Shown: positions 44,327-52,916 of the stretch, piece by piece
Layout: each line of letters starts with the position of its first letter
Position numbering within the stretch: position 1 is the first letter of the stretch
NCBI GenBank assembly: GCA_963783235.1
Contig: CAWAMN010000001.1
Span: forward strand, 1,488,001 to 1,552,000
Direction of reading: 5' to 3'
Source of the DNA: Thiohalomonas sp963783235
GTDB lineage: Bacteria; Pseudomonadota; Gammaproteobacteria; Thiohalomonadales; Thiohalomonadaceae
Length of the DNA stretch: 64,000 nucleotides
The notes under the pieces: model-generated
The model's input: the letters and a program-made list of their open reading frames with translations, nothing else
The model's database searches: none
What the model was told of the DNA's origin: nothing
Program-made: the position numbers and the translations under genes

Positions 44327-45784
44327 ATGAAGATCCTTTTCGCAACCAGCGAAGCCCATCCCCTAGTCAAAACCGGTGGTCTGGGTGATGTCAGTGCGAG
44401 CCTTCCCGCCGCCCTGCATCGACTGGGCCACGACGTCAGGCTGGTATTGCCGGCCTATCGCCGGGTACTGGACCGGGTTGGAACCGTAAAGATTATCGCG
44501 CGCCTGGGACTACCGGGACTGCCCGAGCCGGGGCGGATTATGGAATCGCAAATGCCCGGCAGCGGCGTTCCGCTATGGCTGGTCGATGCCCCGAGTCTTT
44601 ACGACCGGGCGGGCGAACCTTACACCAGCCCGACGGGACACGACTGGCCGGACAACGCGCTTCGGTTCGCAAGTTTCGCGCGAGCCGTGGTCGAACTGGC
44701 CAGCGATCGCGCGGGGCAGGACTGGCGGGCCGATGTCGTGCACTGCAACGACTGGCAGACCGGATTGGTCCCCGCACTTCTGTCTCGCGAAACGAACCGT
44801 CCGGCGTCGGTGTTCACTATCCACAACATGGCCTACCAGGGCATCTTCCCCCCCGAGCAGTTTAACGCTCTGCATTTGCCGCGGGACCTGTGGTCTCTCG
44901 AAGGGCTGGAGTTCTACGGGAACCTTTCTTTTATGAAAGGAGGCATTGCCTATGCCGATCGCATCACGGCGGTCAGCCCCACCTACGCCAAAGAGATCCA
45001 GCGTGCCGAGTTCGGCTACGGACTGCAGGGACTGCTCAGCCACCGGGCCGAGCACCTGGCGGGGATTCTCAACGGCGTCGATTACGACATTTGGGACCCC
45101 GCCCACGACCCGCTCATCCCGCACCGCTATACCCCGGAAACCCTGGAGGGGAAGGCAGGGAACAAGTGCGCCCTGCAGCAGCGCTTCGGTCTGCCAGAGA
45201 GACCCGACGTCCCGTTGATGGGAGTCGTGGGCCGGCTGGTGGACCAAAAAGGGGTCGATCTCATCGTCGAGGCGCTTCCGGAGCTGTTTAAGCGTGATGT
45301 GCAATTGGTCGTTCTCGGGAGCGGTGAAAAGAAGCTCGAGGCGAGCCTGAAGGCGGCTGCCGAGCGGCATGGCCAGCAGTTGGGGGTGCACATCGGCTAT
45401 GACGAAACCCTCGCCCACTGGATTGAAGCGGGGGCCGATCTTTTTTTGATGCCATCGCGCTTCGAACCCTGCGGTCTTAACCAGATTTACAGCCTTCGTT
45501 ACGGAACGCTGCCAGTCGTCCGCAGCACCGGCGGACTGGCCGACACCGTGACCGACGCCAGTGATGCGGCCCTGAAGCGGAACACGGCCACCGGTTTCGT
45601 CTTCGAGGAGGCGACCGCGGCAGCCTTGGTTTCCGCCGTGGAGCGCGCCTTGCAGCGCTTTGACGACCGCCGCTCCTGGGAAAAGATGATGCGCACGGCC
45701 ATGGCACAGGACCTCAGCTGGGAACGCAGTGCAGCTCACTACATCGCCCTCTACGAAGCCATCACTACCGGGCGCTCGGGCTGA
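44327..45784 (+). CDS. glgA: Glycogen synthase
   Basis: GT5 enzyme that extends alpha-1,4-glucan with ADP-glucose. It starts MKILFATSEAHPLVKTGGLG at 44327 (a longer frame to 44234 is less likely), with the ADP-glucose loop KTGGLGDVSASLPAAL. Further motifs are VHCNDWQTGLVPALL, the donor-binding GVVGRLVDQKGVDLI, and the C-terminal block PSRFEPCGLNQIYSLRYGTL with the conserved glutamate. The 485 residues are normal. It diverges from gnd and is separated from glgC and glgB by several kb in the same cluster. Confidence 0.96.
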   Translation: MKILFATSEAHPLVKTGGLGDVSASLPAALHRLGHDVRLVLPAYRRVLDRVGTVKIIARLGLPGLPEPGRIMESQMPGSGVPLWLVDAPSLYDRAGEPYTSPTGHDWPDNALRFASFARAVVELASDRAGQDWRADVVHCNDWQTGLVPALLSRETNRPASVFTIHNMAYQGIFPPEQFNALHLPRDLWSLEGLEFYGNLSFMKGGIAYADRITAVSPTYAKEIQRAEFGYGLQGLLSHRAEHLAGILNGVDYDIWDPAHDPLIPHRYTPETLEGKAGNKCALQQRFGLPERPDVPLMGVVGRLVDQKGVDLIVEALPELFKRDVQLVVLGSGEKKLEASLKAAAERHGQQLGVHIGYDETLAHWIEAGADLFLMPSRFEPCGLNQIYSLRYGTLPVVRSTGGLADTVTDASDAALKRNTATGFVFEEATAAALVSAVERALQRFDDRRSWEKMMRTAMAQDLSWERSAAHYIALYEAITTGRSG

Positions 45785-45882
45785 TCGCCGACGCCGACCC
45801 GCGACCCGCCGCAGACCGTTCCCCCCCCCACCGCTGTTCGCCCCGATGCCGGTTCAAACAGGAATATTTGCCCATTTCAGGA

Positions 45883-45888
45883 TATAAT
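45883..45888 (+). promoter_or_regulatory. Probable -10 element of ppc
   Basis: An exact TATAAT lies 55 bp before the ppc start codon. No good -35 hexamer is visible at the usual distance, so the promoter may be activator-dependent. Confidence 0.4.
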
Positions 45889-45942
45889 GGCCGGCTTTTG
45901 GGCGGAGCGCCCATCCGATCGCTTGCACGAGGAGTACGGCAA

Positions 45943-48732
45943 ATGGCTGGCATGAGCGACAAGCAATTACGCGCCCGTGTGCGACTCTTTGGAGACCTTC
46001 TGGGCAAGGTGCTTCAGGAGCAAGCCGGGAGCGAGGTGCTCGAGGCAGTCGAAACGCTGCGTCGCGGGTACATCAGCCTGCGAAAGACCGAGAACACGCG
46101 AAAACGTCAGCAGCTGACACGACTGATCGAAGGGCTGGATGCTGAGACAGCCGTGCACGTGGTGCGCGCCTTCAGCCTCTATTTCAGCCTCGTCAATATC
46201 GCCGAAGAGGCATTCCAGCACCGTGAAAGGCGCCGTCAGGTACGCGCCGGCGGGCCACTTTGGACCGGCTCGTTCGATCTGGTCCTGCGCGAATTTTACA
46301 GTCAGGGCATCGAGCCGGCACAGGTCCAAAAGGTGCTCGATCGGCTCGTTTACAGCCCGGTGTTCACCGCCCATCCGACCGAAGCCAAACGGCGGACGGT
46401 CATGGAAAACCTGCGGCGCGCCTTCCTGATCAGCGAGCAGTTGAATGACCCTCGCCTGGGCAAGGAGGAGCGGGAGAACATCACCCGTCAGCTGGAGGCG
46501 GAGATCCAGATCCTCTGGAAAACGGACGAAGTGCGGGCCCAGAAGCCCCAGGTGCGTGACGAGATCAAGAACGGCCTGTTCTATTTCCGCGAGAGCCTCT
46601 TCGCCGCAGTGCCGGAAGTCTACCGCAACCTGGAAAAGGCCATTCGCCGCACCTATGGCCCGGATTCCGGCATCCAAGTGCCCGATTTCCTGCAATTCGG
46701 CTCCTGGATCGGGGGCGACCGCGACGGCAACCCCAACGTCAAGCCGGAAACCACGGCCATGGCGGTGCGACTGCACCAGCGTGAGATTTTGCGTGAATAC
46801 GTCCGGCTGGTCACGGAGCTTTCGCATGTGCTGACCCAGTCGCGACTGCTCTGCGAACCCAACGAGGCTTTCCTCGAGGGTCTGGCCCGGGATGAGCAGG
46901 AGCATCCGGATGCCTTCGGCACCAAATCGGACCGATTCCTGTACGAGCCGTATCGCCGCAAGCTCTACATCATGCGCTTCCGTCTCTACCAGAACCTCTT
47001 CAATGCCGAAGCCCGCATGGAGGGTTCCGAAGCGCCTGTCTCCGAGCACGCCTATCCCTCCGAACGGGAGTTCATCGCCGATCTGCAGCAGATCAGGGAT
47101 TCGCTGCTCAGTCACGGCGACGAGATGGTGGCCAATGCTCAATTGAAGGATGTCATACACCTGGCGAAAACCTTCGGCTTCTACCTGATGCACCTGGATG
47201 TCCGTCAGGAATCGACGCGCCACTCCGAAGCCGTAGCGGACCTGCTCTCGAAGCAGATGCAGCCGGTCGATTATTCCGAACTGAGCGAAACCGAACGCCT
47301 GGAGTTGCTGGCGGATCTCATCAGCCGGAAGAACCGGCTGCCGCTGCCAGAGGGTATTTCGGACGAGACCAGCGAGACGCTGGAAGTCTTTCGGGTCATG
47401 GCGCAGATGCGCGACGAAGTCAGTCCCGATGCATTCGGCACCTATGTCATCTCCATGACCCATTCGGCCAGTCATGTCCTCGAGGTGATGTTCCTGGCGA
47501 GCCTGGCAGGGCTGGCGGGCTGCACCGAGGACGACTGGTTCTGCAATATCCGCATTTCGCCGCTGTTCGAGACCATCGAGGACCTTGAGCACATCGAGCC
47601 GGTCATGCGCAACCTGCTTTCCGTGCCCGCCTACCGCGAACTGCTCAAGGCCTCCGGCGATTTGCAGGAAGTGATGCTCGGCTACTCGGACTCCTGCAAG
47701 GATGGCGGCATTCTTGCCTCGGCCTGGAATCTCTACCAGGCCCAGCAGCAGGTCACGGCGCTCACCGGCGAGTTCGGCATCGAGTGCCGCCTGTTCCACG
47801 GCCGCGGCGGCACCGTGGGCCGCGGCGGCGGCCCCACCCACGAGGCCATCCTGGCCCAGCCGGCCGGTACCGTTCACGGTCAGATCAAATTCACCGAACA
47901 GGGCGAAGTGCTGTCGAACAAGTACAGCAACAGCGAAACCGCCGTGTACGAGCTGACCATGGGGGCGACGGGCCTGCTGAAGGCAAGCCGATGCATCATC
48001 GAACCGCCCCAGCCCGATGCACCGGAGTACCGTCAGGTCATGCAGGAGCTCTCCCGCGCGGGCGAGGACGCCTTCCGCGACCTGACCGACCGAACCGAAG
48101 GTTTCCTGGACTATTTCTACGAAGTCTCCCCGGTCGGCGAAATCGGGCTGCTGAAAATCGGTTCCCGTCCCTCTCACCGCAGCAAAAAGGATCGCTCCAA
48201 GACTTCCATCCGCGCGATTCCGTGGGTATTCGGTTGGGCCCAGTCGCGGCACACCATTCCCGCCTGGTTCGGCATCGGTACGGCTCTCGAAAAATGGCTT
48301 GGAAACGATCCGGAGAAGATGGAAAAGCTGCGCCACATGTACAACGAGTGGCCATTTTTCCGCGCACTTCTCGCCAACAGCCAGATGTCACTGTTCAAGG
48401 CCCACATGGGGATTGCCGGAGAGTATCTTGAGCTGGCCCAGCATCCGGAAGCCGCCCGGGACATCTACCAACGAATTCGCGGCGAGCATGAGCTGACCCT
48501 CAAGCGGGTGCTGGAAGTGGCCAAGCTGGAAGAACTGCTTGGTGAAACGCCGGCGCTAAGACTCTCTCTTTCCCGCCGCGACCCCTACCTGGATCCGTTG
48601 AATCACATCCAGATCACCATGCTCAAGCGCTACCGGAACGAGGCCTTGAGCGAGGAGGAGCGTGAGACCTGGCTCGGACCGCTGCTGCGTTCCATCAACG
48701 CCATCGCCACCGGCATGCGCAACACCGGCTGA
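45943..48732 (+). CDS. ppc: Phosphoenolpyruvate carboxylase
   Basis: Carboxylates phosphoenolpyruvate with bicarbonate to oxaloacetate, the anaplerotic entry. The 929-residue protein (ATG at 45943, GAGGAG upstream; 45952 is an alternative) has the catalytic histidine motif VFTAHPTEAKRRTVMENLRR, the GGDRDGNPNV block, and the glycine-rich LFHGRGGTVGRGGGPTHEAI in the active site, all complete. The C-terminal end (AIATGMRNTG) is typical. It stands alone on the plus strand after glgA. Confidence 0.97.
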   Translation: MAGMSDKQLRARVRLFGDLLGKVLQEQAGSEVLEAVETLRRGYISLRKTENTRKRQQLTRLIEGLDAETAVHVVRAFSLYFSLVNIAEEAFQHRERRRQVRAGGPLWTGSFDLVLREFYSQGIEPAQVQKVLDRLVYSPVFTAHPTEAKRRTVMENLRRAFLISEQLNDPRLGKEERENITRQLEAEIQILWKTDEVRAQKPQVRDEIKNGLFYFRESLFAAVPEVYRNLEKAIRRTYGPDSGIQVPDFLQFGSWIGGDRDGNPNVKPETTAMAVRLHQREILREYVRLVTELSHVLTQSRLLCEPNEAFLEGLARDEQEHPDAFGTKSDRFLYEPYRRKLYIMRFRLYQNLFNAEARMEGSEAPVSEHAYPSEREFIADLQQIRDSLLSHGDEMVANAQLKDVIHLAKTFGFYLMHLDVRQESTRHSEAVADLLSKQMQPVDYSELSETERLELLADLISRKNRLPLPEGISDETSETLEVFRVMAQMRDEVSPDAFGTYVISMTHSASHVLEVMFLASLAGLAGCTEDDWFCNIRISPLFETIEDLEHIEPVMRNLLSVPAYRELLKASGDLQEVMLGYSDSCKDGGILASAWNLYQAQQQVTALTGEFGIECRLFHGRGGTVGRGGGPTHEAILAQPAGTVHGQIKFTEQGEVLSNKYSNSETAVYELTMGATGLLKASRCIIEPPQPDAPEYRQVMQELSRAGEDAFRDLTDRTEGFLDYFYEVSPVGEIGLLKIGSRPSHRSKKDRSKTSIRAIPWVFGWAQSRHTIPAWFGIGTALEKWLGNDPEKMEKLRHMYNEWPFFRALLANSQMSLFKAHMGIAGEYLELAQHPEAARDIYQRIRGEHELTLKRVLEVAKLEELLGETPALRLSLSRRDPYLDPLNHIQITMLKRYRNEALSEEERETWLGPLLRSINAIATGMRNTG

Positions 48733-48962
48733 CTGCTCGGGCTTCGGCGGCAGGGATGCTGCCGTTGGAGCGTGCCTCGCTTGTCGTTCCACCCGGGGGA
48801 ATCCCCTGATCCACCGCTCCCGAACCCGATCGATTCCGATCGAGGCACTGATTCCGGTTCTCCTGGAGCCATCTGACCGTTTCCAGTACTGGTATCTCTC
48901 ATCCGCACGACTATAGTTTCTCGTCAGCTGGACTGAGTACAGCAAATGGCGGGAGGTGTGGC

Positions 48963-49259
48963 ATGCGGCTTGAAGCGGTTCGTGCCTTGGCCCGGCAACG
49001 CGGGATAGCGGCCGATAATATGCGCAAAATCGATTTGGTACGCATCCTCCAGAGAAAGGAGGGGCACGCTGAGTGCTTCGGCCAGATCGGCGTCAACGCC
49101 TGTCAGCAGTGGGACTGCCTGTGGCGAGAGGACTGCCTTCCGGCACGAGTCCATCCGTTGCTCCGAAAGGCCCCCGGCGGCTGGATAAACCGCCGGGGCA
49201 CCACCAGTGCGGATGACAAAAAGCCGCTCTGGGCGTGTGATCGGCCCGAGTGTTACTGA
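48963..49259 (+). CDS. SAP-domain-like small protein with a cysteine cluster
   Basis: A 98-residue protein preceded by GGGAGGTG. The N-terminal 35 residues (MRLEAVRALARQRGIAADNM and then KIDLVRILQRKEGH) form two helices like the SAP nucleic-acid-binding motif. The middle has four cysteines in HAECFGQIGVNACQQWDCLW and REDC, which could bind a metal. The end is short and polar. I have seen similar SAP-plus-CxxWxC proteins in other gammaproteobacteria, without assigned function. It lies between ppc and panD, transcribed toward panD. Confidence 0.7.
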   Translation: MRLEAVRALARQRGIAADNMRKIDLVRILQRKEGHAECFGQIGVNACQQWDCLWREDCLPARVHPLLRKAPGGWINRRGTTSADDKKPLWACDRPECY

Positions 49260-49286
49260 GGAGGGGGAGTTGCTTGGTCCGAGGCT

Positions 49287-49667
49287 TCAGGCGGCCTGGA
49301 CAGGAATGGTGTTGGCGCAGCGCGTGACGTTGTTTTCTTCATCCAGGTAGACCAGCTTCGGTTTGTAGCTGGCCAATTCCTGCTGATTGAGACCCACGTA
49401 AGCGCAGATGATCACGATGTCCCTGGGCGAGGCCTTGTGGGCCGCAGCCCCATTGACGGAGATTATCCCCGAACCGTCCTCGGCACGAATGGCATAGGTG
49501 GTGAAACGCTCGCCGTTGGTCACGTTGTAGATCTCGATCTGCTCATACTCCCGGATCCCCGACAGTTCCAGCAGTTTGCCGTCAATCGCGCAGGAGCCTT
49601 CGTAATCGAGCTCGGAGTGAGTCACCCGGGCCCGATGCAACTTGGCTTTGAGCATAGTACAAAGCAT
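49287..49667 (-). CDS. panD: Aspartate 1-decarboxylase
   Basis: Pyruvoyl enzyme that makes beta-alanine from L-aspartate for pantothenate. The 126-residue proenzyme starts MLCTMLKAKLHRARVTHSEL and carries the self-cleavage site between Gly and Ser in LDYEGSCAID, at about residue 25. Conserved tyrosine and threonine residues for processing and catalysis follow (RFTTYAIRAEDGSG, NGAAAHKASPRDIVII). Length is normal. It lies downstream of panC by 192 bp on the same strand, with a hairpin in the gap, so it may be a separate unit or the tail of the pan operon. Confidence 0.97.
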   Translation of the reverse strand: MLCTMLKAKLHRARVTHSELDYEGSCAIDGKLLELSGIREYEQIEIYNVTNGERFTTYAIRAEDGSGIISVNGAAAHKASPRDIVIICAYVGLNQQELASYKPKLVYLDEENNVTRCANTIPVQAA

Positions 49668-49859
49668 TATTCAGCTCCCTACGTCACGGAAAGGGCGTAA
49701 TTATGCGGACTTCAGCCCGCATGTTCAATGTGGGCTCCGCCTCAGAAGCCCCAAGCGCTGAGGTGGCACAAGCTGCCGCTACGGGGCAGGGATTCGGCGC
49801 TCCCACCAACGAGCGATTACGGCGCAGAAATGAGCCGATTGGCCGCAAAAATCGTTTTA

Positions 49860-50717
49860 CTAGCGAATGAATACCTTCAGATTGTCAATCAACCGCGCCC
49901 GGCCGAGCCGCGCCGCCGCGAGCACGACCAGGACGTCTTCCCCTCCATCGGGCGGTCCAAGGTCCTCGGTGCGGCGCACGCTGACGTACTCCGGCTCGAA
50001 ACCGGCATCCGCCAGACGCGCCATGCCTTCCCTTTCCAGAGTTACGATATCGCGCTCCCCGGACTGTAGACGTTCTGCGAGTCCCTTCAAGGTCCGGTAG
50101 AGCACAGGCGCCTTCTGACGCTCGTTAGGCGAAAGGTAGCGGTTACGGGAGCTCATCGCCAATCCGTCGTGCTCCCGGACGGTCGGCACCCCCACCAGTT
50201 CCACGGACATGGAGAGATCCGCTGCCATCTGTCGAAGCACGGCAAGTTGCTGAAAATCCTTCTCCCCGAAGATGGCGGCATCGGGTTGAACGATATTGAA
50301 CAACTTCGTGACCACAGTGGCCACCCCGCGAAAATGGCCCGGCCGGGAGGCGCCGCAAAGGCCTTCGGAGACGCCAGGCACCTCAACGTAGCTGATCCCC
50401 TCCCGGCCCCGTGGATATATCTCCACTTCGTCCGGCAGAAACAGCAGATCCGCCCCCCGGACCCGAAGGGCCTCCGAATCCTCCTCGGGCGTACGCGGAT
50501 AGGCATCGAAATCTTCGCCCTGGACAAACTGGGTGGGGTTCACAAAGATGCTGACCACAATCCGGTCTGCCACTTCACGGGCCCTGTCCACCAGGATCAA
50601 ATGCCCTTCATGGAGATTGCCCATCGTGGGGACCAGGGCGATTCGTTCACCCGCCCGGCGCCACGCCGTCACGCTGGAACGAACGTCGGCAATCGCGTTT
50701 ACGGTCCGCATCGGCAA
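49860..50717 (-). CDS. panC: Pantothenate synthetase
   Basis: Joins pantoate and beta-alanine with ATP. The 285-residue protein has the HIGH-like motif in VPTMGNLHEGHLILVDRA, and the KMSKS-like region with SRNRYLSPNERQKAPVLYRT. The substrate-binding block GEKDFQQLAVLRQMAADL is present. The start (MPMRTVNAIADVRSSVTAWR) directly abuts panB's stop, so panB-panC are co-transcribed, giving the two steps from ketopantoate to pantothenate together. It is the last gene of the pcnB-folK-dNK-panB-panC run. Confidence 0.97.
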   Translation of the reverse strand: MPMRTVNAIADVRSSVTAWRRAGERIALVPTMGNLHEGHLILVDRAREVADRIVVSIFVNPTQFVQGEDFDAYPRTPEEDSEALRVRGADLLFLPDEVEIYPRGREGISYVEVPGVSEGLCGASRPGHFRGVATVVTKLFNIVQPDAAIFGEKDFQQLAVLRQMAADLSMSVELVGVPTVREHDGLAMSSRNRYLSPNERQKAPVLYRTLKGLAERLQSGERDIVTLEREGMARLADAGFEPEYVSVRRTEDLGPPDGGEDVLVVLAAARLGRARLIDNLKVFIR

Positions 50718-51512
50718 TTAGGCTATTAGATGTTCGGGGCCCGGGAAACGGCCCTCCTTGACCGACTCGACATAGGCGCGAAGCGCTGTCGATACGGACC
50801 CCCCGTCCGTCAGAAAGTCCTTGGCAAAACGCGGCCTCTTGCCCGGCGTAATCCCCAGCATATCGTAGAGAACCAGTACCTGACCGTCGCACTCCACGCC
50901 GGCTCCGATACCGATCACCGGTATGGAGACACTCTCCGAGAGACGTCGGGCCACTTCCACCGGGATCAGTTCCACCACGATCAGGTCAGCCCCGGCCGCC
51001 TCCATTGCACGGGCCTCCCGAATCAGGGCCTCGCCGGCCTCTCCGCGTCCCTGAACCTTGTAACCGCCGAGCTTGTGGACGGTCTGCGGCAGAAGGCCCA
51101 AATGGGCGCAAACCGGTACGCCCCGTTGGGCGAGAAAGCGCACCGTTTCGGTCATCTCGCCGGTAACCTCCAGCTTGACCATCTGCGCCCCGCCCTCCTG
51201 CATCAGCCGCGCGGCGCTGGCCAGCGCCTGCTCGGGGCGACCGTAACTGGCGAAAGGCATATCGGCGATTAACAGCGACTCGCGGGTGCCGCGGCTAACC
51301 GCGGCGGTGTGGTAAACCATCTCGTCCAAGGTGACCGGAATGGTGCTGTCCCGGCCCTGAATCACCATTCCCAGAGAATCGCCGACCAAAATGACTTCGA
51401 CTCCCGCGTCCTCCATCAGCCGCGCGAAGCTTGCGTCATAAGCGGTTAGCGAAACGATTTTCTCGCCTTCCTGCTTCATTCGGCGCAGGCGGCTCACGGT
51501 CACTCGGTTCAT
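50718..51512 (-). CDS. panB: 3-methyl-2-oxobutanoate hydroxymethyltransferase
   Basis: Adds a hydroxymethyl group to ketoisovalerate to give ketopantoate, using methylene-tetrahydrofolate. The 264-residue protein has the metal-binding loop DSLGMVIQGRDSTIPVTLDE and conserved KLEVTGEMTETVRFLAQRGV and CAHLGLLPQTVHKLGGYKVQ. The barrel end (IPVIGIGAGVECDGQVLVLY) is complete. It abuts panC and lies 2 bp after the deoxynucleoside kinase gene. folK is nearby and supplies the folate pathway on which PanB depends. Confidence 0.97.
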   Translation of the reverse strand: MNRVTVSRLRRMKQEGEKIVSLTAYDASFARLMEDAGVEVILVGDSLGMVIQGRDSTIPVTLDEMVYHTAAVSRGTRESLLIADMPFASYGRPEQALASAARLMQEGGAQMVKLEVTGEMTETVRFLAQRGVPVCAHLGLLPQTVHKLGGYKVQGRGEAGEALIREARAMEAAGADLIVVELIPVEVARRLSESVSIPVIGIGAGVECDGQVLVLYDMLGITPGKRPRFAKDFLTDGGSVSTALRAYVESVKEGRFPGPEHLIA

Positions 51513-51514
51513 GG

Positions 51515-52174
51515 TTAAACCATCGTCGGCATCGGGTTGAAAAAATGGCGGCCGGAGCGGGTGCTCCGGATCTGTTCGAGCAGCAGGCGATAATCCTCTT
51601 CCCGTTCTATCAAGTCGATTGCGGCGGCGTTGACGATCAGGAGCGGCGAGGCGTCATAGTGATAGAAAAACGCCGCATAAGCCTCCACTACCTGTTTCAG
51701 ATACTCGGGAGCGACGTGATGTTCCCCGGCCCGCGAGCGCCGTGCGATCCGCTCCTGCAGAACGCCCACGGGCGCCTGAAGATAAATGACCAAATCCGGC
51801 TGCGGTGCATCCAGGGTCAGGTGTTCGTAGGTCTGCTCATAGAGCCGAAGCTCGTCGGGATCGAGGGTCAACTCGGCGAAGAGCCGGTCTTTCTCCAGCA
51901 TGAAATCCGCCACCCGGACCGGCTCGAAAAGGTCATTCTGCCGCAACGCCTGGATCTGACGGGCGCGTTGAAACAGAAAGAACATCTGGGTAGGCAGCGC
52001 CGCATTACGCGGATCCCGGTAGAAGCGTTCAAGAAACGGGTTCTCTTCCGCCCCCTCCAGGAGCAGTTCGCTACCAAAACTATCGGCCAAGCGCCGGGCC
52101 AGTGTCGTCTTGCCGACACCAATCGGACCCTCGACCACGATAAATCGATGCGTATTCTCCATCTTTCCCGACAT
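51515..52174 (-). CDS. Deoxynucleoside kinase family protein
   Basis: A 219-residue P-loop kinase starting MSGKMENTHRFIVVEGPIGV at 52174; MENTHR at 52162 is an alternative, and the long upstream frame is not needed. The Walker A region is EGPIGVGKTTLARRLADSF. A central acidic and arginine-containing block (EENPFLERFYRDP) and the lid region (RIARRSRAGEHHVAPEYLKQ) match deoxyadenosine/deoxyguanosine-type kinases. The substrate nucleoside cannot be told from sequence. It is placed between folK and panB, a recurring gammaproteobacterial order. Confidence 0.9.
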   Translation of the reverse strand: MSGKMENTHRFIVVEGPIGVGKTTLARRLADSFGSELLLEGAEENPFLERFYRDPRNAALPTQMFFLFQRARQIQALRQNDLFEPVRVADFMLEKDRLFAELTLDPDELRLYEQTYEHLTLDAPQPDLVIYLQAPVGVLQERIARRSRAGEHHVAPEYLKQVVEAYAAFFYHYDASPLLIVNAAAIDLIEREEDYRLLLEQIRSTRSGRHFFNPMPTMV

Positions 52175-52403
52175 GTCCGCTCCGGAAAAACCGGCAACAG
52201 GATAGCATGAGGTTTTCAGGCTCGTCCCGGCGCCTGGCGATTCGGAACGGTAGGTACGCTCGGAAGCAGCGCCATTGCCGATATGCAGCCGCGGTGGCGT
52301 GAAGAGCCAAGGGCCCTTATTCCCCCAGCAGGCCGTTGAGAACGGTTCTGTCCCTTCTCCCCCCAGCAATAAGGTCAGGATGAGGAGGCCTGGAACCAGA
52401 GGC

Positions 52404-52913
52404 TTACCTCTTATGGTTCCCAATTCCCGGGAGGCGCTCTATCCCCTCCGCAGGACAGTGCTCCAGCAATCGCGCCAGCGGGGTACCGTCGGGAAGCTGG
52501 AGATCAGGGGCGATATCAGCCAGGGGATAGAGCACGAATGCGCGCTCGCCCAGGCCGGGATGGGGAACGAGCAGGCGATCGGTGGCGATGGTCTCGTTGC
52601 CGTAAAGCAGCAGGTCCAAATCGAGTGTCCGGGGTCCCCAGCGAATGGTACGCACCCGCTGCTGGCGCTCCTCAATTGCCTGTAGCGCATCCAGCAGTGC
52701 CGCCGGTTTCAGCGTCGTCTCCAGCGCGGCGACGGCATTGATGTAATCCGGTTGTCCCGCCGGCCCCATCGGCGCACTGCGATAGAGCGGCGAGACCGCG
52801 ACCCTATGAGCGCCATCGATCTCATCGAGACCGACAGTAGCCCGTTTGACCTGCGCTACCGGGTCTTCAAGGTTGCTGCCGATCCCTATATAGGCGGTTA
52901 CCACTGGGGACAC
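52404..52913 (-). CDS. folK: 2-amino-4-hydroxy-6-hydroxymethyldihydropteridine diphosphokinase
   Basis: Transfers pyrophosphate from ATP to hydroxymethyldihydropterin, a step of folate synthesis. The 169-residue protein begins with GTG at 52913 and has YIGIGSNLEDPVAQV near its start. The HPPK signature RTIRWGPRTLDLDLLLYG has the two metal-binding aspartates. The end after about residue 150 is variable. It lies 3 bp after pcnB's stop, so the genes are co-transcribed, and 230 bp upstream of the kinase gene. Confidence 0.95.
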   Translation of the reverse strand: MSPVVTAYIGIGSNLEDPVAQVKRATVGLDEIDGAHRVAVSPLYRSAPMGPAGQPDYINAVAALETTLKPAALLDALQAIEERQQRVRTIRWGPRTLDLDLLLYGNETIATDRLLVPHPGLGERAFVLYPLADIAPDLQLPDGTPLARLLEHCPAEGIERLPGIGNHKR

Positions 52914-52916
52914 GGC

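Noticed and set aside
45967..48336. 789-residue open frame on the minus strand opposite ppc
   Set aside because: It is the shadow of a highly conserved GC-rich gene; it has no RBS and no recognisable domains, while ppc on the plus strand is complete.
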